Source: Rhodoblastus sp963703385
Lineage (GTDB): Bacteria; Pseudomonadota; Alphaproteobacteria; Rhizobiales; Beijerinckiaceae
Assembly (NCBI GenBank): GCA_963703385.1
Contig: OY969816.1
Coordinates: forward strand, 186,001-250,000
Direction of reading: 5' to 3'
Length of the DNA: 64,000 nucleotides
The notes under the pieces were generated by a model. The model was not told the DNA's origin. It worked only from the letters and a program-made list of their open reading frames with translations, and searched no databases. Below, piece after piece: positions 20,425 to 30,649 of the stretch; positions within the stretch are counted from its first letter, which is position 1; each line of letters opens with the position of its first letter. The position numbers and the translations under genes were made by a program.

Positions 20425-21108
20425 TCACACCATCTCCCCGCGCGCCATATGGGCGGCGAGGCGGATGGCGTCGATGTTCTTTTTGTAATGGTCCGGGCCG
20501 CCCTTGAACACGGCGGAGCCGGCGACCAGCCAGTTGGCGCCGGCGCCGACAATGTCCATGGCGTTTTCGGCGGTCACGCCGCCGTCCACTTCGAGGTCGA
20601 TCGTGCGGGCGCCGATCATCGCCTTGAGGCGGCGCAGCTTTTCCAGCGTGGCGGGGATGAATTTCTGGCCGCCGAAACCGGGATTGACCGACATCACCAG
20701 GATCAGGTCGAGTTCGTCGAGCACATATTCGACCACGTCTTCCGGCGTCGCCGGATTGAGCGAGACCCCGGCCTTCTTGCCGAGCGCCCGGATGGCTTGC
20801 AACGAGCGGTGGAGATGCGGGCCGGCTTCGGCGTGAACCACAATATAATCCGAGCCCGCTCTCGCAAAAGCCTCGAGATAGGGGTCGCAGGGCGAAATCA
20901 TCAGATGGACGTCGAAAATCCTGTCGGTATGCGGCCGCAGGCTTTTCACCACCTCGGGGCCGATGGTGATATTGGGCACGAAATGGCCGTCCATCACATC
21001 GACATGGACGATGTCGGCGCCGGCGGCGATGACGGCGCGGACTTCCTCGCCGAGTTTCGAGAAATCGGCGGAAAGGATCGAGGGGGCGATTTTCAGCGGG
21101 CGCATCAT
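20425..21108 (-). CDS. rpe: Ribulose-phosphate 3-epimerase
   Basis: A 227-residue TIM-barrel enzyme of the pentose phosphate and Calvin cycles, interconverting ribulose 5-phosphate and xylulose 5-phosphate. Motifs: APSILSADFSKLG, HVDVMDGHFVPNITIGP, FDVHLMI, VMSVNPGFGGQKF and EVDGGVTAEN, with the metal-binding His and Asp residues present. Divergent from the oxidoreductase gene at 21231. Confidence 0.96.
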   Translation of the reverse strand: MMRPLKIAPSILSADFSKLGEEVRAVIAAGADIVHVDVMDGHFVPNITIGPEVVKSLRPHTDRIFDVHLMISPCDPYLEAFARAGSDYIVVHAEAGPHLHRSLQAIRALGKKAGVSLNPATPEDVVEYVLDELDLILVMSVNPGFGGQKFIPATLEKLRRLKAMIGARTIDLEVDGGVTAENAMDIVGAGANWLVAGSAVFKGGPDHYKKNIDAIRLAAHMARGEMV

Positions 21109-21230
21109 CGCTGTCCTGAAGGTCGGGTCTTTGCTGGCTTTTGCCGAAAACCGCTCCTACATGAACTGAGGGTCGGCGTCCACCGGGCGCCTCGATGGGC
21201 CGAAAGCAGCTGCTGCCAGGGGAATGCGGA

Positions 21231-22463
21231 ATGCGCCGGACGGATGTGCTTGTGCTGGGCGCCGGAATCGTCGGTGTGGCGACGGCCTTGCAGATCCAGG
21301 CGCGGGGGCGCGGGGTCGTTATGGTGGACCGGCGCGGCGCCGGCGAGGAGACGTCTTTCGGCAACGCCGGTCTGATCGAGCGCGCCTCGATCTTTCCCTA
21401 TCTTTTCCCGCGCGACTGGCGGGCGCTGGCGGTCTATGCGGTCAATGGCGCCAATGAGGCGCGCTACCGCTTGCGCGACCTTCCCTTTTTCGCGCCGTGG
21501 CTCGCGCGCTACTGGTGGGAGAGCGCGCCGGAACGCGCCTTGCGCCACGCTTTTGCCGCGCGGTCGCTGATCGAACATTCGCTCAGCGAGCACGAAAATC
21601 TGATGGCGGAAGCTGGAGCGCTTGCGCTGATGCGCAGGACCGGCTGGCTGAAACTGTTTCGCGGCGAAAAAACCTTCGCCGCCGGCCGGGCGGCGGCGGA
21701 AAAGATCTTGCCTTTCGGCCTGAAAATCACGCTTTACGACGCCGAGGCCTTGCGCGCGATCGAGCCGGCGCTCAGCGGCGTTTTTGGCGCGGTCCATTAC
21801 CTTGACCCTGCCTCGATCAACGATCCGCTCGCCCTGACCCAAAGCTATCTCGCCCTGTTCCAGCGGCGCGGCGGCTTTTTTCTGCGCGGCGACGCCAGAA
21901 CGTTCCGGCCCGCCAGCGCGGGCTACGGCGTCGAGACGGAACAGGGCCCAGTTCTGGCGGGCGAGGCGGTGGTTTGCCTCGGGCCGTGGGCCGATGTCGT
22001 GCTCGCGCCATTGGGCTATTCCGTCCCGCTTGCGGTCAAGCGCGGCTACCACATGCATTATGCGCCGGGCGCGGCGCTCAACCATCCCGTGCTCGACGCC
22101 GACAATGGTTTTTTGCTCGCGCCCATGGCGCGCGAAATTCGCCTCACCACCGGCGCCGAATTCGCGCGGCGCGACGCCCCGCCGGATTATACGCAGATCG
22201 AGACCAGCGAAATGTTCGCGCGCCGGTTATTCCCGTTGGGCAAGCGGCTGGACGCCAAGCCCTGGATGGGCTGCCGGCCCTGTCTGCCCGACATGCTGCC
22301 GGTCATCGGCCCCGCCCCGCGTCACAAGGGTCTGTGGTTCAACTTCGGCCACCAGCATCACGGCCTGACGCTGGCGGCGAGCACGGGCCGCCTGCTGGCG
22401 GAAATGATGACCGGCGAAGAACCCTTCGCCGATCCCAAGCCCTTTTCGATCGGACGGTTCTGA
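21231..22463 (+). CDS. FAD-dependent oxidoreductase, DadA-like
   Basis: A 410-residue flavoprotein. The N-terminal dinucleotide-binding motif VLGAGIVGVATALQIQ is followed by GEETSFGNAGLIE, typical of D-amino acid dehydrogenase (DadA) relatives, and a C-terminal FAD motif (NFGHQHHGLTLAASTGRLLA). The likely reaction is oxidative deamination of a D- or imino acid with electrons passed to the respiratory chain; the substrate is not determinable. ATG 21231 follows AGGGGAATGCGGA; an upstream ATG at 21195 is also in frame. Confidence 0.85.
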   Translation: MRRTDVLVLGAGIVGVATALQIQARGRGVVMVDRRGAGEETSFGNAGLIERASIFPYLFPRDWRALAVYAVNGANEARYRLRDLPFFAPWLARYWWESAPERALRHAFAARSLIEHSLSEHENLMAEAGALALMRRTGWLKLFRGEKTFAAGRAAAEKILPFGLKITLYDAEALRAIEPALSGVFGAVHYLDPASINDPLALTQSYLALFQRRGGFFLRGDARTFRPASAGYGVETEQGPVLAGEAVVCLGPWADVVLAPLGYSVPLAVKRGYHMHYAPGAALNHPVLDADNGFLLAPMAREIRLTTGAEFARRDAPPDYTQIETSEMFARRLFPLGKRLDAKPWMGCRPCLPDMLPVIGPAPRHKGLWFNFGHQHHGLTLAASTGRLLAEMMTGEEPFADPKPFSIGRF

Positions 22464-22472
22464 ACCGAGCCC

Positions 22473-22733
22473 TCACCAATAGCGGCGATGCCAATGACGG
22501 CGATAATAGGGATGGTAATAGGGCCGGTAGTAGCGGTTGGGAACGCAACGGCCCCAGGGATTGACATGCCAACCGGGTCCGCCGCAGCGCCAGCCGACCG
22601 TCTCGATCGGCGCCGCCGCCGTTTGGGCTCCGACGGCGGGCGCGATGGGCATGGCGTTCGCCGTGTCGATTCCAACCAGTCCCGCGCCGAACAAAGCGCT
22701 GGCGACGACGATGGCTTTCGCGAGATTTTTCAT
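22473..22733 (-). CDS. Secreted GCG_CRPN-type small protein
   Basis: An 86-residue exported protein. The signal peptide ends near TANA (about residue 27). The segment CGGPGWHVNPWGRCVPN followed by a Tyr/Arg/His-rich tail (YYRPYYHPYYRRHWHRRYW) matches the GCG_CRPN family of Hyphomicrobiales, whose function is unknown. GGAGGGG lies upstream of ATG 22733. It ends ten bases from the convergent oxidoreductase gene. Confidence 0.75.
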   Translation of the reverse strand: MKNLAKAIVVASALFGAGLVGIDTANAMPIAPAVGAQTAAAPIETVGWRCGGPGWHVNPWGRCVPNRYYRPYYHPYYRRHWHRRYW

Positions 22734-22891
22734 TTCACCCCTCCTTGGTCAGGACGGCTCGAGCTTAATCGAAATAAATGAACCTGTCCTGAACCGGGGC
22801 GTGGTCCGAACCCGAGGCGGTCGCGGCTGCGCGAATTTTTGCTAAACTCATCCGGGGAGTTCGGAAAACGCGAGACAGAAGGGCAAGAGAA

Positions 22892-23806
22892 TTGGCCATC
22901 CGATCAAGCCGACGACGGCCGGCGCTTCCTGCCCTTGCCATCGCCGCGATATTGTCATGGGCGTCCCATGCGTTTGCCGGCGACGCCGCATCCGATTCGG
23001 AAAGTTTCGAGGACAAGCATCTGTTCGGCTTCACCGAGGGCTCCGACGTCGGCGAGCCGGGAAGCAACGAGGCCGAATTCACCACCAGCGGCGCCTTCGG
23101 CAAGCGGGGCGGCGGAATCTATCAGGGCGTCGTGCAGGAGGCGGCTTACGAGACCGCGGTGACCGATCGATTCGGTTACGAGGCGATCGGCTCCGGCGTC
23201 TGGCAGACGATCGCGGGCGCGCCCGGCCTCGCCGATCGCCGCGACGTGAATTTCGAGGGCGTCGCCTTCGAGCCGAAATATGTTTTCCTGCGGCGTGGGA
23301 TCGACGCGCCTGTCGGCCTTTCCCTGTCCCTGCAGCCGGAATGGGACCGCGTCGACGACATCACCGGCGTCGCCGCCCGAAATTTCTCGGTCGAGACGAA
23401 GCTTTATCTCGATACGGAATTCATCCGGCGCAAATTGCTCGGCGCGATCAATCTGATCTATCTGCCGGAATTCGAGAACGAAGCCGGAGCCGGCCCAGGC
23501 CATTATGCCTTGTTCGGCGCGACTGGCGGCCTGTCCTATCTTTTCACGCCGGACCTCTATTTCGGTGGCGAGGTGGAATATTATCAGGCCTATCAATCTT
23601 TGGGCTTCGCCAATTCGTCCGGCTCGGCGGTCTATGTCGGCCCAACCCTGCATTTGCAGATGGGGCCCGGCGCCTTTCTGGCGCTTGCCTGGTCGGAGGC
23701 GGCGACGGAATCGCCGCGCCATCTCTCGCCCGCGGGGCTGGCGGCGTGGAACCAGTCCGATCTCGCCCGCCAAAGGGCGCATATGGTCTTTGGCGTCGAG
23801 TTTTGA
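22892..23806 (+). CDS. Predicted outer-membrane beta-barrel protein
   Basis: A 304-residue protein with a signal peptide (hydrophobic core LPALAIAAILSWASHAFA, cleavage near residue 30) and alternating amphipathic strands ending in a C-terminal Phe (VFGVEF), as in BAM-assembled barrels. Segments such as EPKYVFLRRGIDAPVGLSL and LYFGGEVEYYQAYQSLGF suggest a transporter-like or porin-like barrel of unknown substrate. The start is a TTG at 22892; no ATG fits. Divergent from the GCG_CRPN gene, with 158 bases between. Confidence 0.6.
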   Translation: MAIRSSRRRPALPALAIAAILSWASHAFAGDAASDSESFEDKHLFGFTEGSDVGEPGSNEAEFTTSGAFGKRGGGIYQGVVQEAAYETAVTDRFGYEAIGSGVWQTIAGAPGLADRRDVNFEGVAFEPKYVFLRRGIDAPVGLSLSLQPEWDRVDDITGVAARNFSVETKLYLDTEFIRRKLLGAINLIYLPEFENEAGAGPGHYALFGATGGLSYLFTPDLYFGGEVEYYQAYQSLGFANSSGSAVYVGPTLHLQMGPGAFLALAWSEAATESPRHLSPAGLAAWNQSDLARQRAHMVFGVEF

Positions 23807-23831
23807 CCGCCGCCGCGCGACGCATTGCGCC

Positions 23832-24047
23832 TTATTTCCACAGATCGACCGGCGATGGCGCACTTTTCACGACGCCTTGTCCGCGCCGGCGTGCGGCCTT
23901 GGCGAATTTCATCGCCTCCTCGCGGCTGACGAAAAGGCCGCCTTCGCGGCCGTCGGCGCCGCGCGCGGTCCAGAACCCTTCAGCGTCGCGACCGATCCAG
24001 AATTCGATCGCCGTTTCGGGGAGCGTTTGGCGTTGGGCAGACAGCAT
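23832..24047 (-). CDS. Small conserved hypothetical protein
   Basis: A 71-residue soluble protein with a core IGRDAEGFWTARGADGREGG followed by LFVSREEAMKFAK, a pattern seen in small DUF2188-like proteins of Hyphomicrobiales. No signal peptide. The ribosome site is weak. It lies between the barrel protein (convergent) and hoxW on the same strand, with a 93-base gap to hoxW. Function unknown. Confidence 0.5.
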   Translation of the reverse strand: MLSAQRQTLPETAIEFWIGRDAEGFWTARGADGREGGLFVSREEAMKFAKAARRRGQGVVKSAPSPVDLWK

Positions 24048-24140
24048 CTTTGTTGTTCCACGGGATCCGGGGTCGTTCCGCCCAGGCTTATGCTTGAAAA
24101 TCGTGGCCTTTCCATAGCGGGAAACGCTCTAAAATCCGCC

Positions 24141-24614
24141 TTACATTTCGGTCATGCGCGCGCGCCAGTCTTCCGGGCCGCGCGCGGTTTCGAGCTGTTG
24201 CAGCAAGGTCCAGGCCGCCTCCAGCCGCGCCGCGCCCGCCACGCTCAATCCTGCGCCGAGATCGAACGCCTCGCCACGAACGCACAGCAGGAAAGCGGGC
24301 GGCGCCTTGCGCCCGAGGGTCTGTTCAAAAATGGAAAGCACGCTTTCGGGCGCCAGCGCGTGACTGAGATGGGTCAGGCCGTGGCGCGGAAAAATCTCGT
24401 TGAAGGCGAAAGGCGCCAGCGTATCCCGGCCGGCGTCGAGAAAGAGCGCGAGATCGGCGTCTTCCAGATCGAGCGCATGTTCGATCTGGAGCTGGTAATC
24501 CTCTATCAGAACACTGTCAGGCCATTGTGCACCGGCGACGCGCGCCAGCAGCAGCGGCCCCAACGCATCGTCGCCGCGCGAAGAATTGCCCCAGCCGAAA
24601 ACGACGAGCTTCAT
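24141..24614 (-). CDS. hoxW: Hydrogenase maturation endopeptidase HoxW
   Basis: A 157-residue protease that trims the C-terminus of the hydrogenase large subunit after nickel insertion. The N-terminal VVFGWGNSSRGDDALGP is the family's GNxxRGDDxxG motif with a metal-sensing Asp; a second Asp is in LFLDAGRD and a His in LTHLSHALAPE. ATG 24614 overlaps the hoxH stop (ATGA), so it is the last gene of the hox operon. Confidence 0.88.
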   Translation of the reverse strand: MKLVVFGWGNSSRGDDALGPLLLARVAGAQWPDSVLIEDYQLQIEHALDLEDADLALFLDAGRDTLAPFAFNEIFPRHGLTHLSHALAPESVLSIFEQTLGRKAPPAFLLCVRGEAFDLGAGLSVAGAARLEAAWTLLQQLETARGPEDWRARMTEM

Positions 24615-26086
24615 GCGCCGCCGAAATTTTTCCGCCGCCGGTCGACCAGCGCGCCGTCCGCGTCCACCAGGTCGACTTCCAGCGGCATCTGGCCGATGGC
24701 GTGGGTCGCGCACGACAGGCAGGGGTCATAGGCGCGGATCGCGACCTCGATATGATTGAGCAGGCCTTCGGTAAGCACCCTTCCGTCGACATATTCCGCG
24801 GCCACGGCGCGGATCGCCTCGTTCATCGCCTGGTTGTTGTTGGTGGTCGAGACGATCAGCCGGCAGAATTTGACCAGATCGTCCTCGCCGACGCGATAAT
24901 GATGGAACAGGGTTCCGCGCGGCGCTTCGATCACGCCCACCGCTTCCGCCTGCCTCTCGCCACGCTCGGCCATCAGATCGGTCCCGACGATGTCGCAATC
25001 GTCGAGCAGGTCGCGGATGACTTCCGCCGCGTGCAGGGCCTCGATCATCCGCGCCCAGTGATAGAGCAGGGCGCCATGCACGGGCTTGCCGTCGCCGAGG
25101 GCGAGAAAATTCCTGCGCTCGATTTCCGCCAGTTCGGACGGAACGTAGGCGCAGATCTGGATGCGGGCGAGCGGTCCGACCCGGTACCATCCCTTGTCCG
25201 GGCCGAGCGCCCTGATGTGCGGGAATTTCATGTAGGTCCAGGGCTTGATCTCTTCGGTCAGCACATTTTCGTATGTCGTGTAATCGACATGGTCGAAAAT
25301 CGGCGCGCCGTCGGCGTCCCGGGCGCGGAGCGCCCCATGGTAGAGATCGAGCGCGCCGTGGCGGTCGACGAGCCCCATCATATTGGCGCGAAAGGCGCCG
25401 AAGCTGTTGTAGAAGGCCGGATGGACCTCGTGCAGTTTGGCGATCATCCGCACGGCGTCGCGGGCCCAGACGATCATCTGGTCGATTCCGGCGCGCAATT
25501 CATCGCGTTCGAGGACTGACAGCGCCTTGTTGACGCCGCCGGGAATGGCGCCGACGCCATGGATGCGCTTGCCGGCGGTGTGGCGGATCACCTCCTGGCC
25601 GAATTTGCGCAGCAGCACGCCCTGCTTCGCGATGTCGGGAAAATTGGCGGCGACGCCGACGATATTGCGCCGCGTCGGCTCGCTGTCGAAGCCGAGCAGC
25701 AGGTCGGGCGAGGCGAGATGGAAGAAATGCACGGCGTGCGATTGCAGAATCTGGCCGTAATGCATCAGCCGGCGCAGCTTTTCGGCGGTCGGCGTCAGAT
25801 GGCGGTAGCCCGCGATGGCGTCCATCGCCTTGCTCGCCGCGAGATGATGGCTGACCGGGCAGATGCCGCACAGCCTCTGCACCGTCACCGGAACCTCCCA
25901 GAACGGCCGGCCCTCGATGAAGGCTTCGAAGCCCCGGAACTCGACGATATGCAGGCGGACCTGATGGATTTTGTTTTCCGCGTCGAGCAGCAGGGTGACC
26001 TTGCCGTGGCCTTCGACGCGGGTCAGCGGGTCGATGGCGATGCGGCGGAGTTTTTTCGGGCTGGCGGCGGTTTCGAGAGAAGCCAT
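24611..26086 (-). CDS. hoxH: NAD-reducing [NiFe] hydrogenase large subunit HoxH
   Basis: A 491-residue catalytic subunit of a group 3d bidirectional hydrogenase. The L1 motif RLCGICPVSHH (near residue 72) and L2 motif DPCLSCATH (near 455) carry the four Cys ligands of the Ni-Fe site. About 29 residues follow CATH and would be removed by HoxW. The N-terminal DPLTRVEGHGKV is typical. The start lies ten bases downstream of hoxY. The hyp genes needed for the Fe(CN)2CO ligand set are not in the window and must be elsewhere. Confidence 0.96.
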   Translation of the reverse strand: MASLETAASPKKLRRIAIDPLTRVEGHGKVTLLLDAENKIHQVRLHIVEFRGFEAFIEGRPFWEVPVTVQRLCGICPVSHHLAASKAMDAIAGYRHLTPTAEKLRRLMHYGQILQSHAVHFFHLASPDLLLGFDSEPTRRNIVGVAANFPDIAKQGVLLRKFGQEVIRHTAGKRIHGVGAIPGGVNKALSVLERDELRAGIDQMIVWARDAVRMIAKLHEVHPAFYNSFGAFRANMMGLVDRHGALDLYHGALRARDADGAPIFDHVDYTTYENVLTEEIKPWTYMKFPHIRALGPDKGWYRVGPLARIQICAYVPSELAEIERRNFLALGDGKPVHGALLYHWARMIEALHAAEVIRDLLDDCDIVGTDLMAERGERQAEAVGVIEAPRGTLFHHYRVGEDDLVKFCRLIVSTTNNNQAMNEAIRAVAAEYVDGRVLTEGLLNHIEVAIRAYDPCLSCATHAIGQMPLEVDLVDADGALVDRRRKNFGGA

Positions 26087-26096
26087 GGCGGCGCCT

Positions 26097-26651
26097 TCAG
26101 TCGAAGTGAAACTGGGAATAGTCGAGGCGCGGGGTGCGCCCGCCGATCAGGTCGGTCAGGAATTTCCATAAGGCGTCGCCGGAAGGCGGACAGCCGGGAA
26201 TGAAATAATCGACCCGCACCACGTCATGGATCGGATAGACCTTGTCGAGCAGCAACGGCAGCTCCGGGTCGTTGGGGACGCGCGATCGTCCGTCCGCCGC
26301 ATCGCCGTAAACCTTGGTGAGGATGTCGCCGACATCGAAACGGTTACGCTGCGCCGGCAGGCCGCCGTTGATGGCGCAGGCGCCGACCGCGACCAGGAAT
26401 TTGCAACTGGCGCGAAATTCCCGCAGCACGTGGACATTCTCGGCGTTGCACAACGCGCCTTCGATCAGCCCGATGTCGATTTTCGGGCCGCAATGCTTGA
26501 TGTCGGTGAGCGGCGAGCGGTCGAATTCGGCGATCTGGATCAACTCCAGCAGGCGCTCGTCGATGTCGAGCAGCGACATGTGGCAGCCGAAACAGCCGCC
26601 GAGAGTCGCCGTGGCGATCTTGATCTTTTTTGGCGGCGGCGAAGAATTCAT
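26097..26651 (-). CDS. hoxY: NAD-reducing [NiFe] hydrogenase small subunit HoxY
   Basis: A 184-residue electron-transfer subunit with one proximal [4Fe-4S] cluster. Ligands are visible in GGCFGCHMSLLD, EGALCN/VGACA and IPGCPPSGDALW. It is short, without the extra clusters or Tat signal of membrane-bound hydrogenases, as expected for a soluble group 3d enzyme. Its start overlaps the hoxU stop (ATGA-type). Confidence 0.95.
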   Translation of the reverse strand: MNSSPPPKKIKIATATLGGCFGCHMSLLDIDERLLELIQIAEFDRSPLTDIKHCGPKIDIGLIEGALCNAENVHVLREFRASCKFLVAVGACAINGGLPAQRNRFDVGDILTKVYGDAADGRSRVPNDPELPLLLDKVYPIHDVVRVDYFIPGCPPSGDALWKFLTDLIGGRTPRLDYSQFHFD

Positions 26652-27373
26652 TTCGCGGCTCCCGCGCTTTCTGGAAGGTCGACCTCGCTGATCGACGCGC
26701 GGTCATAAAGCCTTTCGCCGATCGGCGTGACGAAGCCGATCTCCTTGCGCAATATGGCGCCCACCGGGCAGACCTGCGCCGCCTTGTCGGTCGTGGCGAA
26801 ATTGGTGTCGCCGAGCTTTCCGCTCGGCGAATTCACGACGATGTGCGAATCGCGCCCGCGCCCGGCGAGGGCGAAAATATTCTTGCCGTCCACGTCGCGG
26901 CTGGCGCTCACGCACAATTCGCACATGATGCAGCGATTGAAATCGAGAAAGAAGTCCGGATGCGAGGCGTCGACTTCGCGATGGGGAAAGAATTGCACGA
27001 AATGCGGCGAGAGCATTGCGAGTTCATAGGCGAGCGCCTGCAATTTGCATTGGCCGCTCTTTTCGCACCCCGGGCAGAAATGATTGCCCTCGACGAACAG
27101 CATTTGCAGCAGCACGCGGCGGATTTCATGAAGCTCCCGCGTGTCGCTGCGCACCTCATGGCCCGGCGCGGCTGGAATCGTGCAGGCCGAGCCGGCGCGG
27201 CCGTTGACCGTCACCGTGCATAGCTTGCACGAGCCGTGCGGGGGGAAATCGGGATGGGCGCAGAGATGCGGAATATAGACGCCCGCCGCGGCCGCCGCCG
27301 TCAGGATGGTCTGGCCGGGTTCAAAGGCGATGGTCTGGCCGTCGAGCGTGAAGCTGTTGTCGCCCTCGCTCAT
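26648..27373 (-). CDS. hoxU: NAD-reducing hydrogenase diaphorase subunit HoxU
   Basis: A 241-residue iron-sulfur subunit resembling the N-terminus of NuoG. It has an N-terminal [2Fe-2S] ferredoxin domain (LCAHPDFPPHGSCKLCTV and later SACTIPA), a His-Cys3 [4Fe-4S] site (HFCPGCEKSGQC) and a CIMCELC motif with a distal Cys in AAQVCPVGAI. It relays electrons between HoxF and HoxY. ATG 27373 overlaps the hoxF stop. Confidence 0.94.
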   Translation of the reverse strand: MSEGDNSFTLDGQTIAFEPGQTILTAAAAAGVYIPHLCAHPDFPPHGSCKLCTVTVNGRAGSACTIPAAPGHEVRSDTRELHEIRRVLLQMLFVEGNHFCPGCEKSGQCKLQALAYELAMLSPHFVQFFPHREVDASHPDFFLDFNRCIMCELCVSASRDVDGKNIFALAGRGRDSHIVVNSPSGKLGDTNFATTDKAAQVCPVGAILRKEIGFVTPIGERLYDRASISEVDLPESAGAAK

Positions 27374-29157
27374 ATGTCTTCTCCCAGATGCGCCGCGGTG
27401 TCGTCGCGCCCGGCGAGTTCGCGGGCGCGGGCCAAAGCGGCGTCGAGATCGAAATCGGGTTCGAAATCCTTGGTGATCAGACGCCTTTCGAAAGCGGGCT
27501 TGAACTTCCGCATCATGTCGTAAAGGCCGAGCATGGCCGACTGGCCAAGGCCGCAATGGCTGGACGCGCGCAGAATGTCGTGCAGGCGCTTCAAGTCCAT
27601 GGACTCATAGCGCGCGCCGTGGCCGGCGGCGATCTTGTCGATCATCCCGGCGACCAGCGATGTTCCGACGCGACAGGGCGTGCAGAAGCCGCAGGATTCA
27701 TGGGCGAAGAAATGGGCGAAATTGCGCGCCGCCTCGATCGGGTCGCGCTGGTTGGCGAAGACCATGAGCGCGCCGGCGGTGGGCTGGTCCTCGAAGGCGA
27801 TGCGGCGGCCGAATTCCTCCGGAATCAGGCAGTTTCCCGCCGCGCCGCCGATCTGGACCGCGCCGACATCCGGCGCGCCGCACTCTTCGAGCACCTGTGC
27901 GATGGTCACGCCCAACGGATATTCGTAAATCCCGGGGCGTTCGCAATCGCCGGAGACGGAAAGGATTTTCGTGCCGGTGGATTCTTTCGTTCCCCGGCTG
28001 GAATAGGTGGCGGCGCCGATGGCCGCGATTGCCGCGGCGTTGCACAAAGTCTCCACATTGTTCACCACGGTGGGAAAGCCGAGATAGCCGTGGGTGGCCG
28101 GGAAAGGCGGGCGGATGCGCGGTCGCCCCGGCTTGCCTTCGAGCGATTCGATCAGCGCGGTTTCCTCGCCGCAGACATAGGCGCCGGCGCCCATATGGAT
28201 TTCGATGTCGAAATCGAAATTTTTGGCGCCGCCGATGCTCTCGCCGAGCCAATTCTCGCGGCGCATCTCGCCCAAATGCGCCTCCAGCGGCGCCCGCAGA
28301 TAGGAATATTCGCCGCGCAGATAAAGGAAGCCCTTTTGCGCGCCGGTGACCAAAGCAGCCAGCGCCATGCCCTCGAACAGGTTTTCGGCAAAACTTTGCA
28401 GCAGCACGCGGTCCTTGAACGTGCCGGGCTCGCCCTCGTCGGCGTTGCAGACGACAAAACGCCTCTCGCCCGGCGCATCGCGGCAGGATTGCCATTTGAC
28501 GGCGGTCGGGAAGCCGGCGCCGCCGCGTCCGCGCAAGTGGGATTTTTTCAGCTCGTCCAGAAAGCCCTGCGCGCCGAGGGCGAGGGCGGCGCGGATCGCG
28601 TCGCCGCGCTTTTTGGGCGCGCCGAGCAGCAGATCGGCGCGGCGGATATGGTCCTCGACCTTGAAAAATTCGGCCGGCCATTGATCGAGCGGCGTGCGAG
28701 CGCGGATCAGGCCCCAGATTTCGTCGATCCGCCGCGCCGTCAGGCGGGTCACCGGCAGATTGTTGACCAGTAAAGCCGGGCCCTGGTCGCACATGCCGGT
28801 GCAGGAAGTGAAGTCGACGCTGACGAGGCCGTCGCCGGAGAGTTTTCCCCGCTGCAGCTCCAGTTTTTTCAGCATGCGCTCCATCAAAGCGACGGAGCCG
28901 GCCATGCGGTCGGTGATATTGTCCGAAAACAGAATGCGGTATTTTCCGCGCGGGGCGTCATGGAGATGGGCGTAGAACTGCGTCAGGCTGTCGATTCGGG
29001 TGGGCGCAATGTCCAGCGCCGAGGCGACGGCGGCGCGAATTTCGGGGGAAATCCAGCCAAAAAGGTCCTGCGCGTCGCGCAAGATCTGCAGCAAAGCGGT
29101 CGGATCGTGGCGGTAACGCCCGAGAATGGGCGCGAGGGTGGAATCGATCGCGGTCAT
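27370..29157 (-). CDS. hoxF: NAD-reducing hydrogenase diaphorase subunit HoxF (HoxE-like N-terminus)
   Basis: A 595-residue FMN protein that exchanges electrons with NAD(H). Residues 1-150 are a HoxE/NuoE-like domain; of its usual four Cys only the second pair is seen (SCTGMCDQ), so the cluster there may be absent or altered. Residues about 205-430 form the NAD/FMN domain (LRGRGGAGFPTAVKW, NADEGEPGTFKDR), and the C-terminal [4Fe-4S] site is SCGFCTPCRVG with a distal Cys. First gene of hoxF-U-Y-H-W. ATG 29157 follows a duplicated Shine-Dalgarno segment. Confidence 0.95.
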   Translation of the reverse strand: MTAIDSTLAPILGRYRHDPTALLQILRDAQDLFGWISPEIRAAVASALDIAPTRIDSLTQFYAHLHDAPRGKYRILFSDNITDRMAGSVALMERMLKKLELQRGKLSGDGLVSVDFTSCTGMCDQGPALLVNNLPVTRLTARRIDEIWGLIRARTPLDQWPAEFFKVEDHIRRADLLLGAPKKRGDAIRAALALGAQGFLDELKKSHLRGRGGAGFPTAVKWQSCRDAPGERRFVVCNADEGEPGTFKDRVLLQSFAENLFEGMALAALVTGAQKGFLYLRGEYSYLRAPLEAHLGEMRRENWLGESIGGAKNFDFDIEIHMGAGAYVCGEETALIESLEGKPGRPRIRPPFPATHGYLGFPTVVNNVETLCNAAAIAAIGAATYSSRGTKESTGTKILSVSGDCERPGIYEYPLGVTIAQVLEECGAPDVGAVQIGGAAGNCLIPEEFGRRIAFEDQPTAGALMVFANQRDPIEAARNFAHFFAHESCGFCTPCRVGTSLVAGMIDKIAAGHGARYESMDLKRLHDILRASSHCGLGQSAMLGLYDMMRKFKPAFERRLITKDFEPDFDLDAALARARELAGRDDTAAHLGEDI

Positions 29158-29158
29158 T

Positions 29159-29186
29159 CATCCTGTCCCTGCCATCCTGTCCCTGC
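29159..29186 (-). repeat. Tandem duplication covering the hoxF ribosome-binding site
   Basis: Two exact 14-bp copies lie head to tail one base upstream of the hoxF ATG. On the coding strand each reads GCAGGGACAGGATG, so each contains a GGGACAGGA Shine-Dalgarno-like stretch and an ATG. The effect would be two ribosome sites in series. Confidence 0.9.
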
Positions 29187-29355
29187 ATGGCGCGTAAGGC
29201 AAGCTTCGCCCGGATCGGGCCGCCGATCAAGCTTCGCGGAAAGCCGCCTTGCGCAAAAATGGGGCGAGGATTGGCGCTTCGCCTTGAAAAGGGCGGAAAA
29301 CGGGGGCGCGCGGCCGGCTTGCGCCGGTACGCGCCAGATTCCGGCGATTTGGCTC

Positions 29356-29384
29356 TTGCAGTCGCCAGCAAAGCCTTCTATTGA
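29356..29384 (+). promoter_or_regulatory. Candidate sigma-70-type promoter for tuf
   Basis: TTGCAG (29356-29361) and TATTGA (29379-29384) with a 17-base spacer, 45 bases upstream of the tuf ATG. The spacing is ideal and the hexamers are close to consensus. No experimental support. Confidence 0.4.
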
Positions 29385-29429
29385 GCGCGGTCGTTGGATT
29401 CTACTCGCCTGACATTCGGAACGAGGGCC

Positions 29430-30620
<1,191 letters not shown>

Positions 30621-30649
30621 TCGTGCGAAACAAGCCCGAACCTTGCGAA

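Noticed and set aside
29190..29355. FNR/FixK-type operator upstream of hoxF
   Set aside because: A GATC-containing near-palindrome is present, but no TTGAT-N4-ATCAA match was found.
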